Assembly: GCA_003221695.1 (NCBI GenBank)
Contig: QHSX01000038.1
Location: 62,001 to 126,000, forward strand
DNA: 64,000 bases
DNA from: Candidatus Rokuibacteriota bacterium
GTDB taxonomy: Bacteria > Methylomirabilota > Methylomirabilia > Rokubacteriales > CSP1-6
Direction of reading: 5' to 3'
Shown here: piece by piece, positions 53,752 through 62,780 of the stretch
How the letters are laid out: each line of letters opens with the position of its first letter
Numbering within the stretch: the stretch's first letter is position 1
Notes under the pieces: model-generated
Seen by the model: the letters and a program-made list of their open reading frames with translations, nothing else
Told to the model about the DNA's origin: nothing
The model's database searches: none
Program-made: the position numbers and the translations under genes

Positions 53752-55902
53752 GTGCGACGAACGCTCGCGCTCCTCCTCTCCGGAAGCCTCGGCCTGGCCG
53801 CCGCGGGTTCGGCCGTGGCGCAGCCGCCCCCCGCGCTCGGTCAGTCGCCCGAGGGCACGGTGACGGCGCCGGCGCGTCTTCCCGAGATCCGCGTCGCTCC
53901 GCCGCCGGAGGCGCTGCCCCCGGCGTCCACGCCGAGCCGCGTGGACACGCTGACGAGGCCGGAGATCCGGCGTGACGAGCCCACGGTGCTGCCCGAGGCT
54001 CTCGAGCGTCTGCCGGGGGTCTCCCTCCAGAACGAGCAGGGAAACCGGCTCCAGCCCAACCTCTCGCTCCGGGGATTCACGATCTCACCGGTCACCGGCC
54101 TGCCGCCGGGGCTGAGCGTCTTCCTCGACGGCGTCCGCCTCAACGAGCCGACCGTGGAGGAGGTGAACTTCGATCTGATCCCCCTCGAGGACGTCGAGCG
54201 CGTCGACGTCATCCGCGGCCCCTCGGTGCTCTTCGGCCGGAACACGCTCGGCGGGGCGATCAGCATGGTCACGCGCCGGGGCAAGGAGGTCCGCGAGATC
54301 GTCCCCGAGATCGCCGCCGGGAGCTTCGGTCACCGCGACTACCGTCTGCGCCTCGGCGGCTCGGCGCGGCCGCTGGACTACGCCCTCTCGCTCACCGAGT
54401 CGCTCGAGGACGGCTTCAGAGACGCGACCACCGCCCGCGTCTCGCGCGTGTTCACGAAGCTCGGCGTCGCGACGGGGGGGACGGACGCCACGCTCTCCTA
54501 TCAGTACAGCCAGGACAGGATCAAGCAGGCGGGCTCGCTGCCGGAGCGCGAGGCGCGCCACCACCCGCGACGGAACTTCACCGCGGGCGATTTCTTCGAG
54601 CCCGAGCTCCACCAGGCGATCCTGAACGGCGAGCAGCAGATCGGCGAGCGCCTGACGCTGGCGGGGAACGCCTTCGTCCGTGCGCTCGACGCCGAGCAGT
54701 TCAACGTCAACCTGCTTGCGCCCAACAGCCGGCTGTTCAACCGCACGCGCTCCACGGGGGGCGCGGTGCAGGCGAGCCACGACGGCGTCCTCGCGGGGCG
54801 GAAGAACGTCCTCGTCGTGGGCGCCGAGTACACGCACCACGACGTCCGGAGCCGCACCTTCGAGGAGTCCTCCGGGGGACGGACGCTCGAGGCGGACCTG
54901 ACCGATTCACAGAATTCGGTCGGCGTCTGGCTCCAGGACTCGCTCACGCTCGTCCGTGACCTCTTCGTCCCGGGCTCTACCGTGGTCGTCACGGTGGCCG
55001 GGCGCTGGGACTCCCTGCGTCACGACATCGACGACCAGCTGGGCGGACCGTCGAGCGGCGTCCACGTGTTCAACCGGTTCAATCCTCGCGCCGGCGTCAA
55101 CCTGAACCTCAGCGAGCGGCTCCGCCTGTACGCGAGTTACGCCGAGGGGTTCCGGGCGCCGGCGTTCCTCGAGCTGACCTGCGCGGGTCCGGGCGCCGTG
55201 TGCCCGGGGCTCCAGGTGGGCGTCGCGCCCGACCCGCCCCTCCACGCGGTCACGGCGCGGAGCTGGGAGGTCGGCGCCCAGGCGCGGCCGCTCGGTTGGC
55301 TCGCCGTGGACCTCTCCGGCTTCCGGACCGACGTAGGCGACGACATCTTCTCGGTCGCGCCGACGGGGACGACGGGCGTGTTCTTCCAGAATATCGGGAG
55401 CACGCGGCGCGAGGGCGTCGAGCTCGGCCTGCGCGGACGCGTCGAGCGCGTCGAGGCGTTCGTCAACTACACGTTCACGTACGCCACGTTCCGCGACCGC
55501 GTCGAGCTCGCCACGCCGCTGCCGCCGGGCACGGAGACGGTGCGGCCCGGCGACTCACTCGCGCTCGTCCCGCGCCACCGGTGGGGCGGCGGGCTCGTGT
55601 ACCGCCCCTGGCCGTGGCTCGCGCTCTCGGCCGACGCGCGCTACGTCGGCGCCCAGTTCCTGCGTGGCGACGAGGCGAACGTCCACCGGCCCCTGCCGGC
55701 CTACTGGGTGACCAACGTGGGCGCGACGGTAACGGTGCGCGGTCTCGAGGCGTTCGTGCGCGTGAACAACGTGCTCGACACCCGCTACGAGACGTTCGGG
55801 ACCTTCGCGGCCAACGGCCGCGAGCCCGGCAACCCGGTCCAGCGCTTCCTGACGCCGGCCCTGCCGCTCAACGTGCTCGCGGGCGTGCAGTACGCGTTCT
55901 AG
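53752..55902 (+). CDS. TonB-dependent outer membrane receptor
   Basis: This is a 716-aa receptor. A signal peptide (cleavage after GSAVAQ) is followed by a proline-rich segment. The plug domain carries LERLPGVSLQNEQGN and VDVIRGPSVLFGRNTLGG, and a 22-strand barrel ends in aromatic YAF. FecA/iron-citrate-type or siderophore receptors look like this, and the GRNTLGG plug motif is common in them. The start is GTG at 53752, 12 bases after the peptidase stop. The ligand cannot be read from sequence, and no TonB or ExbBD genes are nearby. Confidence 0.93.
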   Translation: MRRTLALLLSGSLGLAAAGSAVAQPPPALGQSPEGTVTAPARLPEIRVAPPPEALPPASTPSRVDTLTRPEIRRDEPTVLPEALERLPGVSLQNEQGNRLQPNLSLRGFTISPVTGLPPGLSVFLDGVRLNEPTVEEVNFDLIPLEDVERVDVIRGPSVLFGRNTLGGAISMVTRRGKEVREIVPEIAAGSFGHRDYRLRLGGSARPLDYALSLTESLEDGFRDATTARVSRVFTKLGVATGGTDATLSYQYSQDRIKQAGSLPEREARHHPRRNFTAGDFFEPELHQAILNGEQQIGERLTLAGNAFVRALDAEQFNVNLLAPNSRLFNRTRSTGGAVQASHDGVLAGRKNVLVVGAEYTHHDVRSRTFEESSGGRTLEADLTDSQNSVGVWLQDSLTLVRDLFVPGSTVVVTVAGRWDSLRHDIDDQLGGPSSGVHVFNRFNPRAGVNLNLSERLRLYASYAEGFRAPAFLELTCAGPGAVCPGLQVGVAPDPPLHAVTARSWEVGAQARPLGWLAVDLSGFRTDVGDDIFSVAPTGTTGVFFQNIGSTRREGVELGLRGRVERVEAFVNYTFTYATFRDRVELATPLPPGTETVRPGDSLALVPRHRWGGGLVYRPWPWLALSADARYVGAQFLRGDEANVHRPLPAYWVTNVGATVTVRGLEAFVRVNNVLDTRYETFGTFAANGREPGNPVQRFLTPALPLNVLAGVQYAF

Positions 55903-55915
55903 GGCTCCCTGGGGA

Positions 55916-56431
55916 TCATCGCTGCCCTCCGAAGTTACGGCGCCAGAGCTCCACGTACTCGCGCGCGTTCCGGAGGATGTCCTCGAGCTCGTCCGGGCTC
56001 ATCTGCCGCACGGGCCGGGCCGGCACGCCCATCACGAGCCACCCGGCCGGGACGATCTTGCCCGGCGGCACGAGGGCTCCCGCGCCCACTTGCGCGCCCT
56101 CCTCCACCACCGCGCCGTTCAGCACGACGGCGCCGATGCCGATGCGGCAGTTGTTCATGACCGTGCACGCGTGGACGACGGCGCGGTGGCCGATCGTCAC
56201 GTTGTCGCCGACGACGCACGGGTGCTCTGGGGTGACGTGGAGGACCGAGTTGTCCTGGACGTTCGAGTTCTTCCCGAGCCGCACGTAGTTGTCTTGATCG
56301 CCGCGGAGCACCGTGAAGGGCCAGACGCTGGCGCCCGCGTCGATCGTCACGTCGCCGATGACGGCCGCCTGGGGATCGACGTACGCGTCGGGATGGACGC
56401 GTGGCGTGAGACCCTGGACCTCGCGGATCAT
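55916..56431 (-). CDS. gamma carbonic anhydrase-like hexapeptide protein
   Basis: This is a 171-aa left-handed beta-helix protein, trimeric in its family. The metal-binding histidines are His65 (VLHVTPEHP), His82 and His87 (GHRAVVHAC), as in gamma carbonic anhydrases. Interconversion of CO2 and bicarbonate is likely but unproven; several relatives are inactive. The ATG overlaps the stop of the upstream hydrolase gene (ATGA), so the two form a unit. Confidence 0.9.
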   Translation of the reverse strand: MIREVQGLTPRVHPDAYVDPQAAVIGDVTIDAGASVWPFTVLRGDQDNYVRLGKNSNVQDNSVLHVTPEHPCVVGDNVTIGHRAVVHACTVMNNCRIGIGAVVLNGAVVEEGAQVGAGALVPPGKIVPAGWLVMGVPARPVRQMSPDELEDILRNAREYVELWRRNFGGQR

Positions 56432-57324
56432 GAGGCGCCGCGGAGGAACGCGCGCACTTCGTCCACGACGAGATCCGGCGCCTCGCGCATCATGAAGTGG
56501 CCGACGCCGGGGACGCGCTTGAGCGTGAGCTTCGCGAAGTACTCGGGGAGCCGGTCGGCCCACGCGACGGGCAGGATCGCGTCGGCGTCGCCCCAGAGCA
56601 CGAGCGTCGGGACCTCCACGCGCAGCGTCTCGACGGGGGCGTCGGCCTGGGTCGTGCGGACCCGCTCGTAGGCCTTGTAGTACGCGAAGCCGCCGCGCAG
56701 CGCGCCCGGCTGCGAGTAGGCGTCGACCCAGTGGTCGAGCTCCTGGTCGGTCACCCAGCCCTTCCGGCCCGACCAGTGCGTCAGGAAGTGGCGCAGGTAG
56801 AGCCGCGTCGCCTCGCGGTTCGCACCGACGAGCTCGTGCGCCCAGGGGAGCGTGTGGAAGATCTGGTACCAGATCTCGCGCGCGTGCCCGGGCTCGCGCC
56901 ACCGGCGCCCGATGCCGGGATACGGGGGATCGAAGAGCACGAGACGCGACACGAGGTCGGGGGAGTGGCGCGCGAGCGGCTGGGCGACGGTCGCGCCGAT
57001 GTCGTGAGCGACGACGGCGATCCGCGCGAGTCCGAGTGCCTGCACGAGGCCGGCGATCTCGCGCGCGACGACGTCACGTACGTAGCCGGTCTCGGGCGGA
57101 ACGTCGGGTTTGTCGGAGTAGGCGAAGCCACGCAGGTCGGGCACGATCACGTCGTGGTGCGCGGCCAGCGGCGGGATCACCGGCGCCCACTCGTACCAGA
57201 AGCCCGGCCAGCCGTGCAGCAGGACCACCGGTGTCCCCGCGCCCTGGCGCACGTAGTGCAGGCGGACGCCGTCGACCCGAGCGAACTCGTGCCGCCACGG
57301 CCCCGCGGGCCCCGTCGATGGCAT
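56428..57324 (-). CDS. alpha/beta hydrolase (epoxide hydrolase/dehalogenase type)
   Basis: This is a 298-aa alpha/beta-hydrolase. The oxyanion-hole motif is HGWPGFWYEW, and the nucleophile is aspartate in VVAHDIGATVA, which points to epoxide hydrolase or haloalkane dehalogenase rather than a serine esterase. The acid is in GDADAI and the catalytic His in GVGHFMM. GGAGGA precedes the ATG. It is translated with the gamma carbonic anhydrase gene, which overlaps its end. Confidence 0.91.
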   Translation of the reverse strand: MPSTGPAGPWRHEFARVDGVRLHYVRQGAGTPVVLLHGWPGFWYEWAPVIPPLAAHHDVIVPDLRGFAYSDKPDVPPETGYVRDVVAREIAGLVQALGLARIAVVAHDIGATVAQPLARHSPDLVSRLVLFDPPYPGIGRRWREPGHAREIWYQIFHTLPWAHELVGANREATRLYLRHFLTHWSGRKGWVTDQELDHWVDAYSQPGALRGGFAYYKAYERVRTTQADAPVETLRVEVPTLVLWGDADAILPVAWADRLPEYFAKLTLKRVPGVGHFMMREAPDLVVDEVRAFLRGAS

Positions 57325-57345
57325 GTGCCGTCCTCCGCGAGTGGG

Positions 57346-57353
57346 ATTATACT
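57346..57353. promoter_or_regulatory. overlapping divergent -10 elements
   Basis: ATTATACT holds TATAAT on the minus strand (57346-57351) and TATACT on the plus strand (57348-57353). The two divergent start codons lie about 21 bases away on each side (57324 and 57374), so the site is nearly symmetrical. This is the best candidate for a shared bidirectional promoter in the window. Confidence 0.6.
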
Positions 57354-57373
57354 GGCGCGGCGGGACGATCGGG

Positions 57374-58417
57374 ATGATCTCGACTACCGCGGAGGTCCGC
57401 GAGCAGCACCGCTTCGACGCGGCCGCGCTCGAGCGCTACATGCGCGTGCACGTCGCGGGCTTCGACGGCGCGCTGACGGTGAAGCAGTTCCGCGGCGGCC
57501 AGTCGAATCCGACCTACTACCTCATGGCCGGCGGCCGAGAGTACGTGCTCAGGCGGAAGCCGCCGGGCAAGCTCCTCCCCTCGGCGCACGCGGTGGAGCG
57601 CGAGTACCGAGTCATCACGGCGCTTGGCACGACCGGGTTCCCCGTGCCTCGGACGTACGCGCTCTGCGAGGACGCCTCGGTCATCGGCACCGCGTTCTAC
57701 ATCATGGACTGCGTGCACGGACGCGTCATCACCGACCCGGCAATCCCCGGCCTGACCCCGAGCGCGCGCTCGGCGATGTACGACTCGTTGAGCCATGTCC
57801 TCGCGCGGCTTCACACGGTGGACTGGCGAGCCCTCGGCCTCGCCGACTTCGGGAGGCCCGGGAACTACTTCGCGCGCCAGATCCACCGGTGGACCGAGCA
57901 GTACCGCGCCTCCGAGACGGAGAAGATCGACGCGATGGAGCGCCTGATCGCGTGGATGCCCGAGCACGTCCCGTCCGGGGACGAGACCACGCTCGTGCAC
58001 GGCGACTTCAGGCTCGGCAACGTCGTCATTCACCCGAGCGAGCCGCGCGTCGCCGCGGTGCTCGACTGGGAGCTCTCGACGCTCGGCCACCCGCTGGCCG
58101 ATCTCGCGTACAACTGCCTGCCCTACCGCTTCACGCGCGAGTGGGAAGGGCTCGCCGACAAGAACCTGAGGGAGCTCGGGATCCCGACCGAGGAGGAGTA
58201 CGTCGCGGCCTACTGCCGCCGGACGGGGCGCGCGGGGATCCCCGACTGGAACTTCTGCCTCGCCTTCGCGATGTTCCGGCTCGCCGCGATCGCCCAGGGG
58301 ATCATGGGGCGTGCGATCGCCGGCACCGCCAACGATCCCAACGCGCGTGAGCGGGGCGCGCGCGCCCGCCCGCTCGCCGAGTCGGCCTGGGCGCTCGTCG
58401 GGAAGCGCGCCGGCTGA
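57374..58417 (+). CDS. aminoglycoside phosphotransferase-family (ACAD10-like) kinase
   Basis: This is a 347-aa protein-kinase-like phosphotransferase. The catalytic loop is TTLVHGDFRLGNVVI, followed by the metal aspartate in AAVLDWELSTLG. KQFRGGQSNPTYYL and EYVLRRKPPGKLLP form the nucleotide-binding part. Relatives act with acyl-CoA dehydrogenases on hydroxylated acyl chains (ACAD10/11 kinases), and the thiolase next door fits that setting. Antibiotic resistance is unlikely given the context. Confidence 0.89.
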   Translation: MISTTAEVREQHRFDAAALERYMRVHVAGFDGALTVKQFRGGQSNPTYYLMAGGREYVLRRKPPGKLLPSAHAVEREYRVITALGTTGFPVPRTYALCEDASVIGTAFYIMDCVHGRVITDPAIPGLTPSARSAMYDSLSHVLARLHTVDWRALGLADFGRPGNYFARQIHRWTEQYRASETEKIDAMERLIAWMPEHVPSGDETTLVHGDFRLGNVVIHPSEPRVAAVLDWELSTLGHPLADLAYNCLPYRFTREWEGLADKNLRELGIPTEEEYVAAYCRRTGRAGIPDWNFCLAFAMFRLAAIAQGIMGRAIAGTANDPNARERGARARPLAESAWALVGKRAG

Positions 58418-58443
58418 GCGGGGTGCGCGGCGGCGCGCGGATC

Positions 58444-59631
58444 CTAGGCGCAGGCCTCGAAGAGCCCCGCGGCGCCCTGGCCCCCGCCGATGCACATCGT
58501 CACGACGCCGTAGCGCGCCTTCGAGCGCAGCATCTCGTTGGCGATCGTGCCCACCATGCGCGAGCCCGTCATGCCGAACGGGTGGCCGATCGAGATCGAG
58601 CCGCCGTTCCGATTGAGCTTCTCCGGGTCGAGGCCGAGCCGGTCACGACAGTGGACCACCTGCGAAGCGAACGCCTCGTTCAGCTCCCAGATGTCGATGT
58701 CGCCGATCCCGAGGCCGCAGCGCTTGAGGAGCTTCGGCACCGCGAAGACCGGGCCGATCCCCATCTCGTCGGGCTCACAGCCGGCGATCGCGAAGCCGCG
58801 GAAGACGAGCTTGGGCCGGATGCCGAGCTGCTTCGCGCGCTCCATGGACATGACGAGCGTGGCCGAGGCGCCGTCGGAGAGCTGGGACGAGTTGCCCGCC
58901 GTCACCGTGCCCTGGCCGCTCTCCTTGTCGAAGTGCGGCGGCAGCGCCCGCAGGCCCTCGAGCGTCGTGTCAGCCCGGTTGCACTCGTCCTTGTCGCAGG
59001 ACCACTCTTCCTTGCCCACGACCTCGCCCGTCTTCTTGTCGAGGATGCCGCGCGTGACGTGCATGGGCGCGAGCTCCTCCTTGAAGAAGCCCTCCTGCTG
59101 GGCGCGCGCCGTGCGCTGCTGGCTCGAGAGCGCGTAGCGGTCCTGGGCCTCGCGGCTGATTCGGTAGCGCTTCGCGACGACCTCGGCGGTGTCGCCCATG
59201 ACCATGTAGATCCCCGGGGAGTGCTCCTTCACCCAGGGGTTCGGCGAGTTATCCCGCTGGGCCATCGTGATCGACTCGACGCCGCCGCCGATCGCGACGT
59301 CGGCGCCGTTGTTGACGACGTAGTTGGCCGCGATCGCGATCGCCTGGAGCCCCGAGGAACAGAAGCGGTTCACGGTGAGACCGCCGACGGTCGCCGGGAG
59401 CCCCGCGCGGACCGCCGCGACGCGCGCGATGTTGTGCCCCTGCGGGCCGTGGGGCTGGCCGCAGCCGAGGATCACGTCCTCGACCTCCTTCGGGTCGAGC
59501 TGCGGCACCTTGCCCAGAACGTCCCTGATGCAGTGGGCGGCGAGGTCGTCGGGCCGCGTCAGGTTGAACGAGCCGCGGAACGACTTGGCGAGCGGCGTGC
59601 GGGAGCTGGCGACGATGACGGCTTCACGCAT
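58444..59631 (-). CDS. acetyl-CoA acyltransferase (thiolase)
   Basis: This is a 395-aa thiolase that splits 3-ketoacyl-CoA or condenses acetyl-CoA. The active-site cysteine is in NRFCSSGLQA (about residue 89). The basic residues are His in GHPFGMTGSR and Cys in MCIGGGQG. An insertion (HVTRGILDKKTGEVVGKEEW) is typical of FadI/FadA-like members. The ATG at 59631 is followed by the normal REAVIVASSRTP. It lies 21 bases downstream of the RidA gene on the same strand. Confidence 0.94.
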   Translation of the reverse strand: MREAVIVASSRTPLAKSFRGSFNLTRPDDLAAHCIRDVLGKVPQLDPKEVEDVILGCGQPHGPQGHNIARVAAVRAGLPATVGGLTVNRFCSSGLQAIAIAANYVVNNGADVAIGGGVESITMAQRDNSPNPWVKEHSPGIYMVMGDTAEVVAKRYRISREAQDRYALSSQQRTARAQQEGFFKEELAPMHVTRGILDKKTGEVVGKEEWSCDKDECNRADTTLEGLRALPPHFDKESGQGTVTAGNSSQLSDGASATLVMSMERAKQLGIRPKLVFRGFAIAGCEPDEMGIGPVFAVPKLLKRCGLGIGDIDIWELNEAFASQVVHCRDRLGLDPEKLNRNGGSISIGHPFGMTGSRMVGTIANEMLRSKARYGVVTMCIGGGQGAAGLFEACA

Positions 59632-59652
59632 GACGGTCTCCTCCGGCCGCGA

Positions 59653-60000
59653 CTAGATCGCCGCGACGCACATGATCTCGACGAGGTACTTGGGCGACGC
59701 CAACCGCGCCTCGACCGTGGCCCGCGCCGGCGTGTTGGTCTTGTCCACCCAGGCGTCCCAGGCGGCGTTCATGTCGTTGTAGGTCGCCATGTTGGCGAGG
59801 TAGACCGTGGCCGAGAGAAGCTTCGATTTGTGGCTGCCGACCGCCGCCAGGGTCTCGTCGATCTTCTTCAAGATTTGCTCGGTCTGGCCTTTCGTGTCCG
59901 CGGAGGGGTCCGCGGCGACGATCCCCGCGAGGTACGCCGTGTCGCCGTGGACGGCAGCCTGGGAGAGTCGGGGCCCGACACCGTGACGCTTGATACTCAT
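59653..60000 (-). CDS. RidA family enamine/imine deaminase
   Basis: This is a 115-aa YjgF/RidA-fold trimer. The conserved arginine lies in ARATVEARL, and VYLANMATYNDMNAAW and the early YLAGIVAADP block are typical. RidA enzymes hydrolyse reactive enamine intermediates from dehydratases. The final substitution ARL in place of the more common AL(P) is within family variation. It leads a leftward unit with the thiolase gene. Confidence 0.9.
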   Translation of the reverse strand: MSIKRHGVGPRLSQAAVHGDTAYLAGIVAADPSADTKGQTEQILKKIDETLAAVGSHKSKLLSATVYLANMATYNDMNAAWDAWVDKTNTPARATVEARLASPKYLVEIMCVAAI

Positions 60001-60098
60001 CGCGCTCCTTTCCGTGCCCGGGGTTGGGACGATGCCGGACAGTCGGGGAGATTCTACCCCAGTTGCGTCGTCGCGGCGTCCTGGGTAGAGTTGTCGCC

Positions 60099-60527
60099 GT
60101 GGGTATCGTCCGAGACTTCGAGAAGGCGTTCAACCGCCAGGACGTGAACGCGCTCGTCGCGTGCTTCACTCCCACGGGGCGCTACCGCGACACCTTCTTC
60201 GGCGAGCACATCGGTCATGCCGCCCTCCGCGCGATGTTCGAGCGCATGTTCCACGAGGGCCGCGAGTACGCGTGGACGATGGACATCGTCGTCGAGGACG
60301 AGCGGCGCGCCGCCGCCGAGTGGACGTTCAGCTACGTCGTGAGCGACGCCGTCCCGCGGAGCGCGGGTCGCAAGGTCCGCTTTCGCGGGATGAGCCTCTT
60401 CGAGCTCGCCAACGGGAAGGTCGCCGCCTACCGCGAGCACTTCGACGAGGGCGGAGCGCTCCTCCAGCTCGGCTTCACCCCGGAGTCGCTCGCGAAGGTC
60501 CTGCGTCGGAAGCTCGCGGAGAGCTGA
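60099..60527 (+). CDS. NTF2-like (SnoaL) protein
   Basis: This is a 142-aa NTF2-fold protein with an N-terminal helix pair (FEKAFNRQDVNALVACF) and the strand motif EWTFSYVVSD followed by RFRGMSLFELANGKVAAYREHFDEG, standard for nuclear-transport-factor-2-like isomerases and polyketide cyclases. The GTG start at 60099 is one of two possible; no strong ribosome-binding site is seen. It ends two bases before the DinB start. Ligand unknown. Confidence 0.85.
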   Translation: MGIVRDFEKAFNRQDVNALVACFTPTGRYRDTFFGEHIGHAALRAMFERMFHEGREYAWTMDIVVEDERRAAAEWTFSYVVSDAVPRSAGRKVRFRGMSLFELANGKVAAYREHFDEGGALLQLGFTPESLAKVLRRKLAES

Positions 60528-60529
60528 CG

Positions 60530-61024
60530 GTGGCCCTCTCCCGCGCCGAGCGTGAGTCGCTCATCGCGCAGTACGCCGCCGGCCCCGCGCGGCTCAAGGC
60601 GGCGCTCGGCCGGGTCCCCAAGGACGCGCTGCAATGGCGCCCGGCGCCCCGAGAGTGGTCGGCCCACGAGATCGTTTGCCACTGCGCCGACTCCGAGACC
60701 AACGGCTACGCGCGCATCCGTTTCGTCCTGGCCGAGAAGGAACCGGTCCTCCAGGGCTACGACCAGGAGGAATGGGCGCGGCGCTTCGACTACCACGGCC
60801 AGGCGCTCGAGCCCCCGCTCGCGGTTGTCGAGGCCGTGCGCGCCGCCACGGTGGCGCTCCTCCGGCCCCTTTCCGAGGCGGCGTGGGCGCGCGAGGGCCG
60901 GCACACGGAGTCGGGACGCTACACGGCCGAGGACTGGCTCCGGATCTACGCCGACCATCTGGAAGGCCACGCCCGTCAGATCGAGACGAACGTCGAGCTG
61001 TGGCGGGCGGCGCAGCGCCGCTGA
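60530..61024 (+). CDS. DinB family protein
   Basis: This is a 164-aa four-helix bundle of the DinB/DUF664 type. Metal ligands are the histidines in WSAHEIVCHCADSETNG and in YADHLEGHARQIE. Relatives include mycothiol- and bacillithiol-dependent transferases. The GTG start lies two bases after the preceding stop, so it is coupled to the NTF2-like gene. The target is unknown. Confidence 0.88.
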   Translation: MALSRAERESLIAQYAAGPARLKAALGRVPKDALQWRPAPREWSAHEIVCHCADSETNGYARIRFVLAEKEPVLQGYDQEEWARRFDYHGQALEPPLAVVEAVRAATVALLRPLSEAAWAREGRHTESGRYTAEDWLRIYADHLEGHARQIETNVELWRAAQRR

Positions 61025-61033
61025 CGCCAGGGC

Positions 61034-61759
61034 TCAGCCACGCACGAGTAGCACGAGCCCCGACACGAAGAGCAGCGCGAAAACGATCCGCCGGAACCGG
61101 ACAGGGTCGATCCGGTTGAAGAGGCCCATGCCGAGGGCGATCCCGGCGACCGCGGGGGCTGCGAACACGGCGGCGAAGCGCCACACCTCTCGCGTCAGGA
61201 GCCCCGCCCACCAATAGCCCGCGAGGATCACCACCTGGTTCACGACGAAGAAGGCCTGGAGGTTCGCCTTGATCGTGCGCGGGCTCCATCCCTGGGTCGT
61301 CGCGTAGAGGACGACCGGCGGCCCAGGCGTCCCGACCGCGCCGCCGATCACCCCCGCGAGCACGCCGGCGCCCAGTCCCCAGCGGCGGCCCTCGAGCTTC
61401 GTGGGAGCGAGGCCGCGCCACTCGAGCGCCCCGGCGATCACCAGCATGAGACCGATCAGCCGGTCGAGCGCGGTCGCGGGCAGGCGCGCGAGCGCCCACA
61501 CACCGAGGGGCGTGCCGACGACCGTCCCGATCAGGAGGTCCACCACGGGGGCCGGGGCGAAGTTCTCGCGGACGGGGACGAAGATCGCGAGCGCGAAGAC
61601 GGCCGCGTAGAGCGTCATGAGCACGATCGCCTCCGCGGGCGCCATGAGGTAGGGGAGAAAGGCGAGGGAGACGAGACCGATGCCGAAGCCCGCGAGCCCC
61701 ATGACGAAGCTCGCACCGAGGATGATGAGGGCACCGGCCGCCCAGGCGAGCGCGTCTAT
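61034..61759 (-). CDS. TauE/SafE family permease, apparent ATA start
   Basis: This is a 241-aa membrane protein with about eight helices, of the sulfite exporter/sulfonate TauE-SafE family. GLAGFGIGLVSLAFLPYLM and GAVGTPGPPVVLY are the two halves' signatures. No ATG/GTG/TTG precedes the first helix. An ATA at 61759 gives (M)DALAWAAGALIILG, the usual start, and forms an ATAG overlap with the stop of the upstream dehydrogenase gene, just like an ATGA overlap. The next ATG would fall inside the first helix. Confidence 0.85.
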   Translation of the reverse strand: MDALAWAAGALIILGASFVMGLAGFGIGLVSLAFLPYLMAPAEAIVLMTLYAAVFALAIFVPVRENFAPAPVVDLLIGTVVGTPLGVWALARLPATALDRLIGLMLVIAGALEWRGLAPTKLEGRRWGLGAGVLAGVIGGAVGTPGPPVVLYATTQGWSPRTIKANLQAFFVVNQVVILAGYWWAGLLTREVWRFAAVFAAPAVAGIALGMGLFNRIDPVRFRRIVFALLFVSGLVLLVRG

Positions 61760-62769
61760 ACCGTAAGGTCCACGAGCACCTTCATGACCGGCCCGCCGCC
61801 GAGCGCCTCCTCCATGCCCTGCTGGAGCGCCTCGAGCGGGATCGTCCGGCTCACCAGGGGCGCCACGGGCACGATGCCCCCGGCCGCGAGGCGGATCGCC
61901 TCCTCCCAGTCCTCGCGTGCATAGAGACGCGCGCCGTGCATGTTGAGCTCGCGCGCGAACATCTGGTAGAGGTTCACGGGCACGGGCTCCGCGTGGATCG
62001 CAACGATCGACACGGTGCCCCAGACCCGCACGACGTCCGTCACCGCACGCGCCGCGGCGGGGTGGCCCGAGACCTCGAAGGCGACGTCCACGCCCGTGCC
62101 GCCCGTCCACTCGTTGGCGAACTTGACCGGGTCGCGGTCGGGGCCGACGGTCTCGAGGCCGAGCGCTTTCAAGATCTCCAGTCGATGGCGGTTCACCTCG
62201 ACGACGACGACCCGCGCGCCACGCTGGCGGCTCACGAGCGCGATCAGCGCGCCGATCGGTCCACCGCCGAAGACCAGCACGGCGTCGTCACGCTTCACCG
62301 CCGCACGGCGGACGTCGTGCGTCGCGACGGCGAGCGGCTCGATGAGCGCGGCGTGGTCGTCGCCGAGGGTGTCGGGCACCCTGAGCAGGCGCGCCGCGTC
62401 GACCGCCCAGTACTCCTGCATGCCGCCCGGCAGGTCCACGCCGAGCACCTTGAGGCCGTAGCAGAGGTACGAGGCGCCCATCCGGCAGGCCCGGCAGCGC
62501 CCGCAGAGCTGGAGAGGCTCGACGACGACGCGGTCACCGGCCGTGAAGCCGCTTCCTGCGGGCGCCTCGGCGACCTCGCCGAAGGTCTCGTGGCCGATGA
62601 TGCCGCCCTTCGGCACGCGGTGGTCGAGGTGGCCCTGGAAGATGTGGAGGTCGGTCCCGCAGATGCCGACGCGCTTGACTCGCAGCAGGGCCTGCCCGGG
62701 CCCCGGCGTGGGCGTCGCGACGTCGCCGGTCGTGAACGTCCGCGCACCCTGGTAAAAGGCGGCTCGCAT
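61756..62769 (-). CDS. zinc-dependent dehydrogenase (sorbitol/threonine dehydrogenase type)
   Basis: This is a 337-aa medium-chain dehydrogenase. ICGTDLHIFQGH and GHETFGEVAEAP supply catalytic zinc ligands, CGRCRACRMGASYLC the structural zinc, and VFGGGPIGALIAL the NAD(P) site. The GTDLHIF motif points to polyol or secondary-alcohol dehydrogenases. Its stop overlaps the ATA start of the permease gene. It follows the small lipoprotein gene by 11 bases. Confidence 0.92.
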   Translation of the reverse strand: MRAAFYQGARTFTTGDVATPTPGPGQALLRVKRVGICGTDLHIFQGHLDHRVPKGGIIGHETFGEVAEAPAGSGFTAGDRVVVEPLQLCGRCRACRMGASYLCYGLKVLGVDLPGGMQEYWAVDAARLLRVPDTLGDDHAALIEPLAVATHDVRRAAVKRDDAVLVFGGGPIGALIALVSRQRGARVVVVEVNRHRLEILKALGLETVGPDRDPVKFANEWTGGTGVDVAFEVSGHPAAARAVTDVVRVWGTVSIVAIHAEPVPVNLYQMFARELNMHGARLYAREDWEEAIRLAAGGIVPVAPLVSRTIPLEALQQGMEEALGGGPVMKVLVDLTV

Positions 62770-62780
62770 CCCGGGAGATC

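Noticed and set aside
57374-58417. Antibiotic-resistance aminoglycoside kinase
   Set aside because: The fold is that of the family, but the ACAD10-like sequence and fatty-acid-type neighbours point to acyl metabolism.
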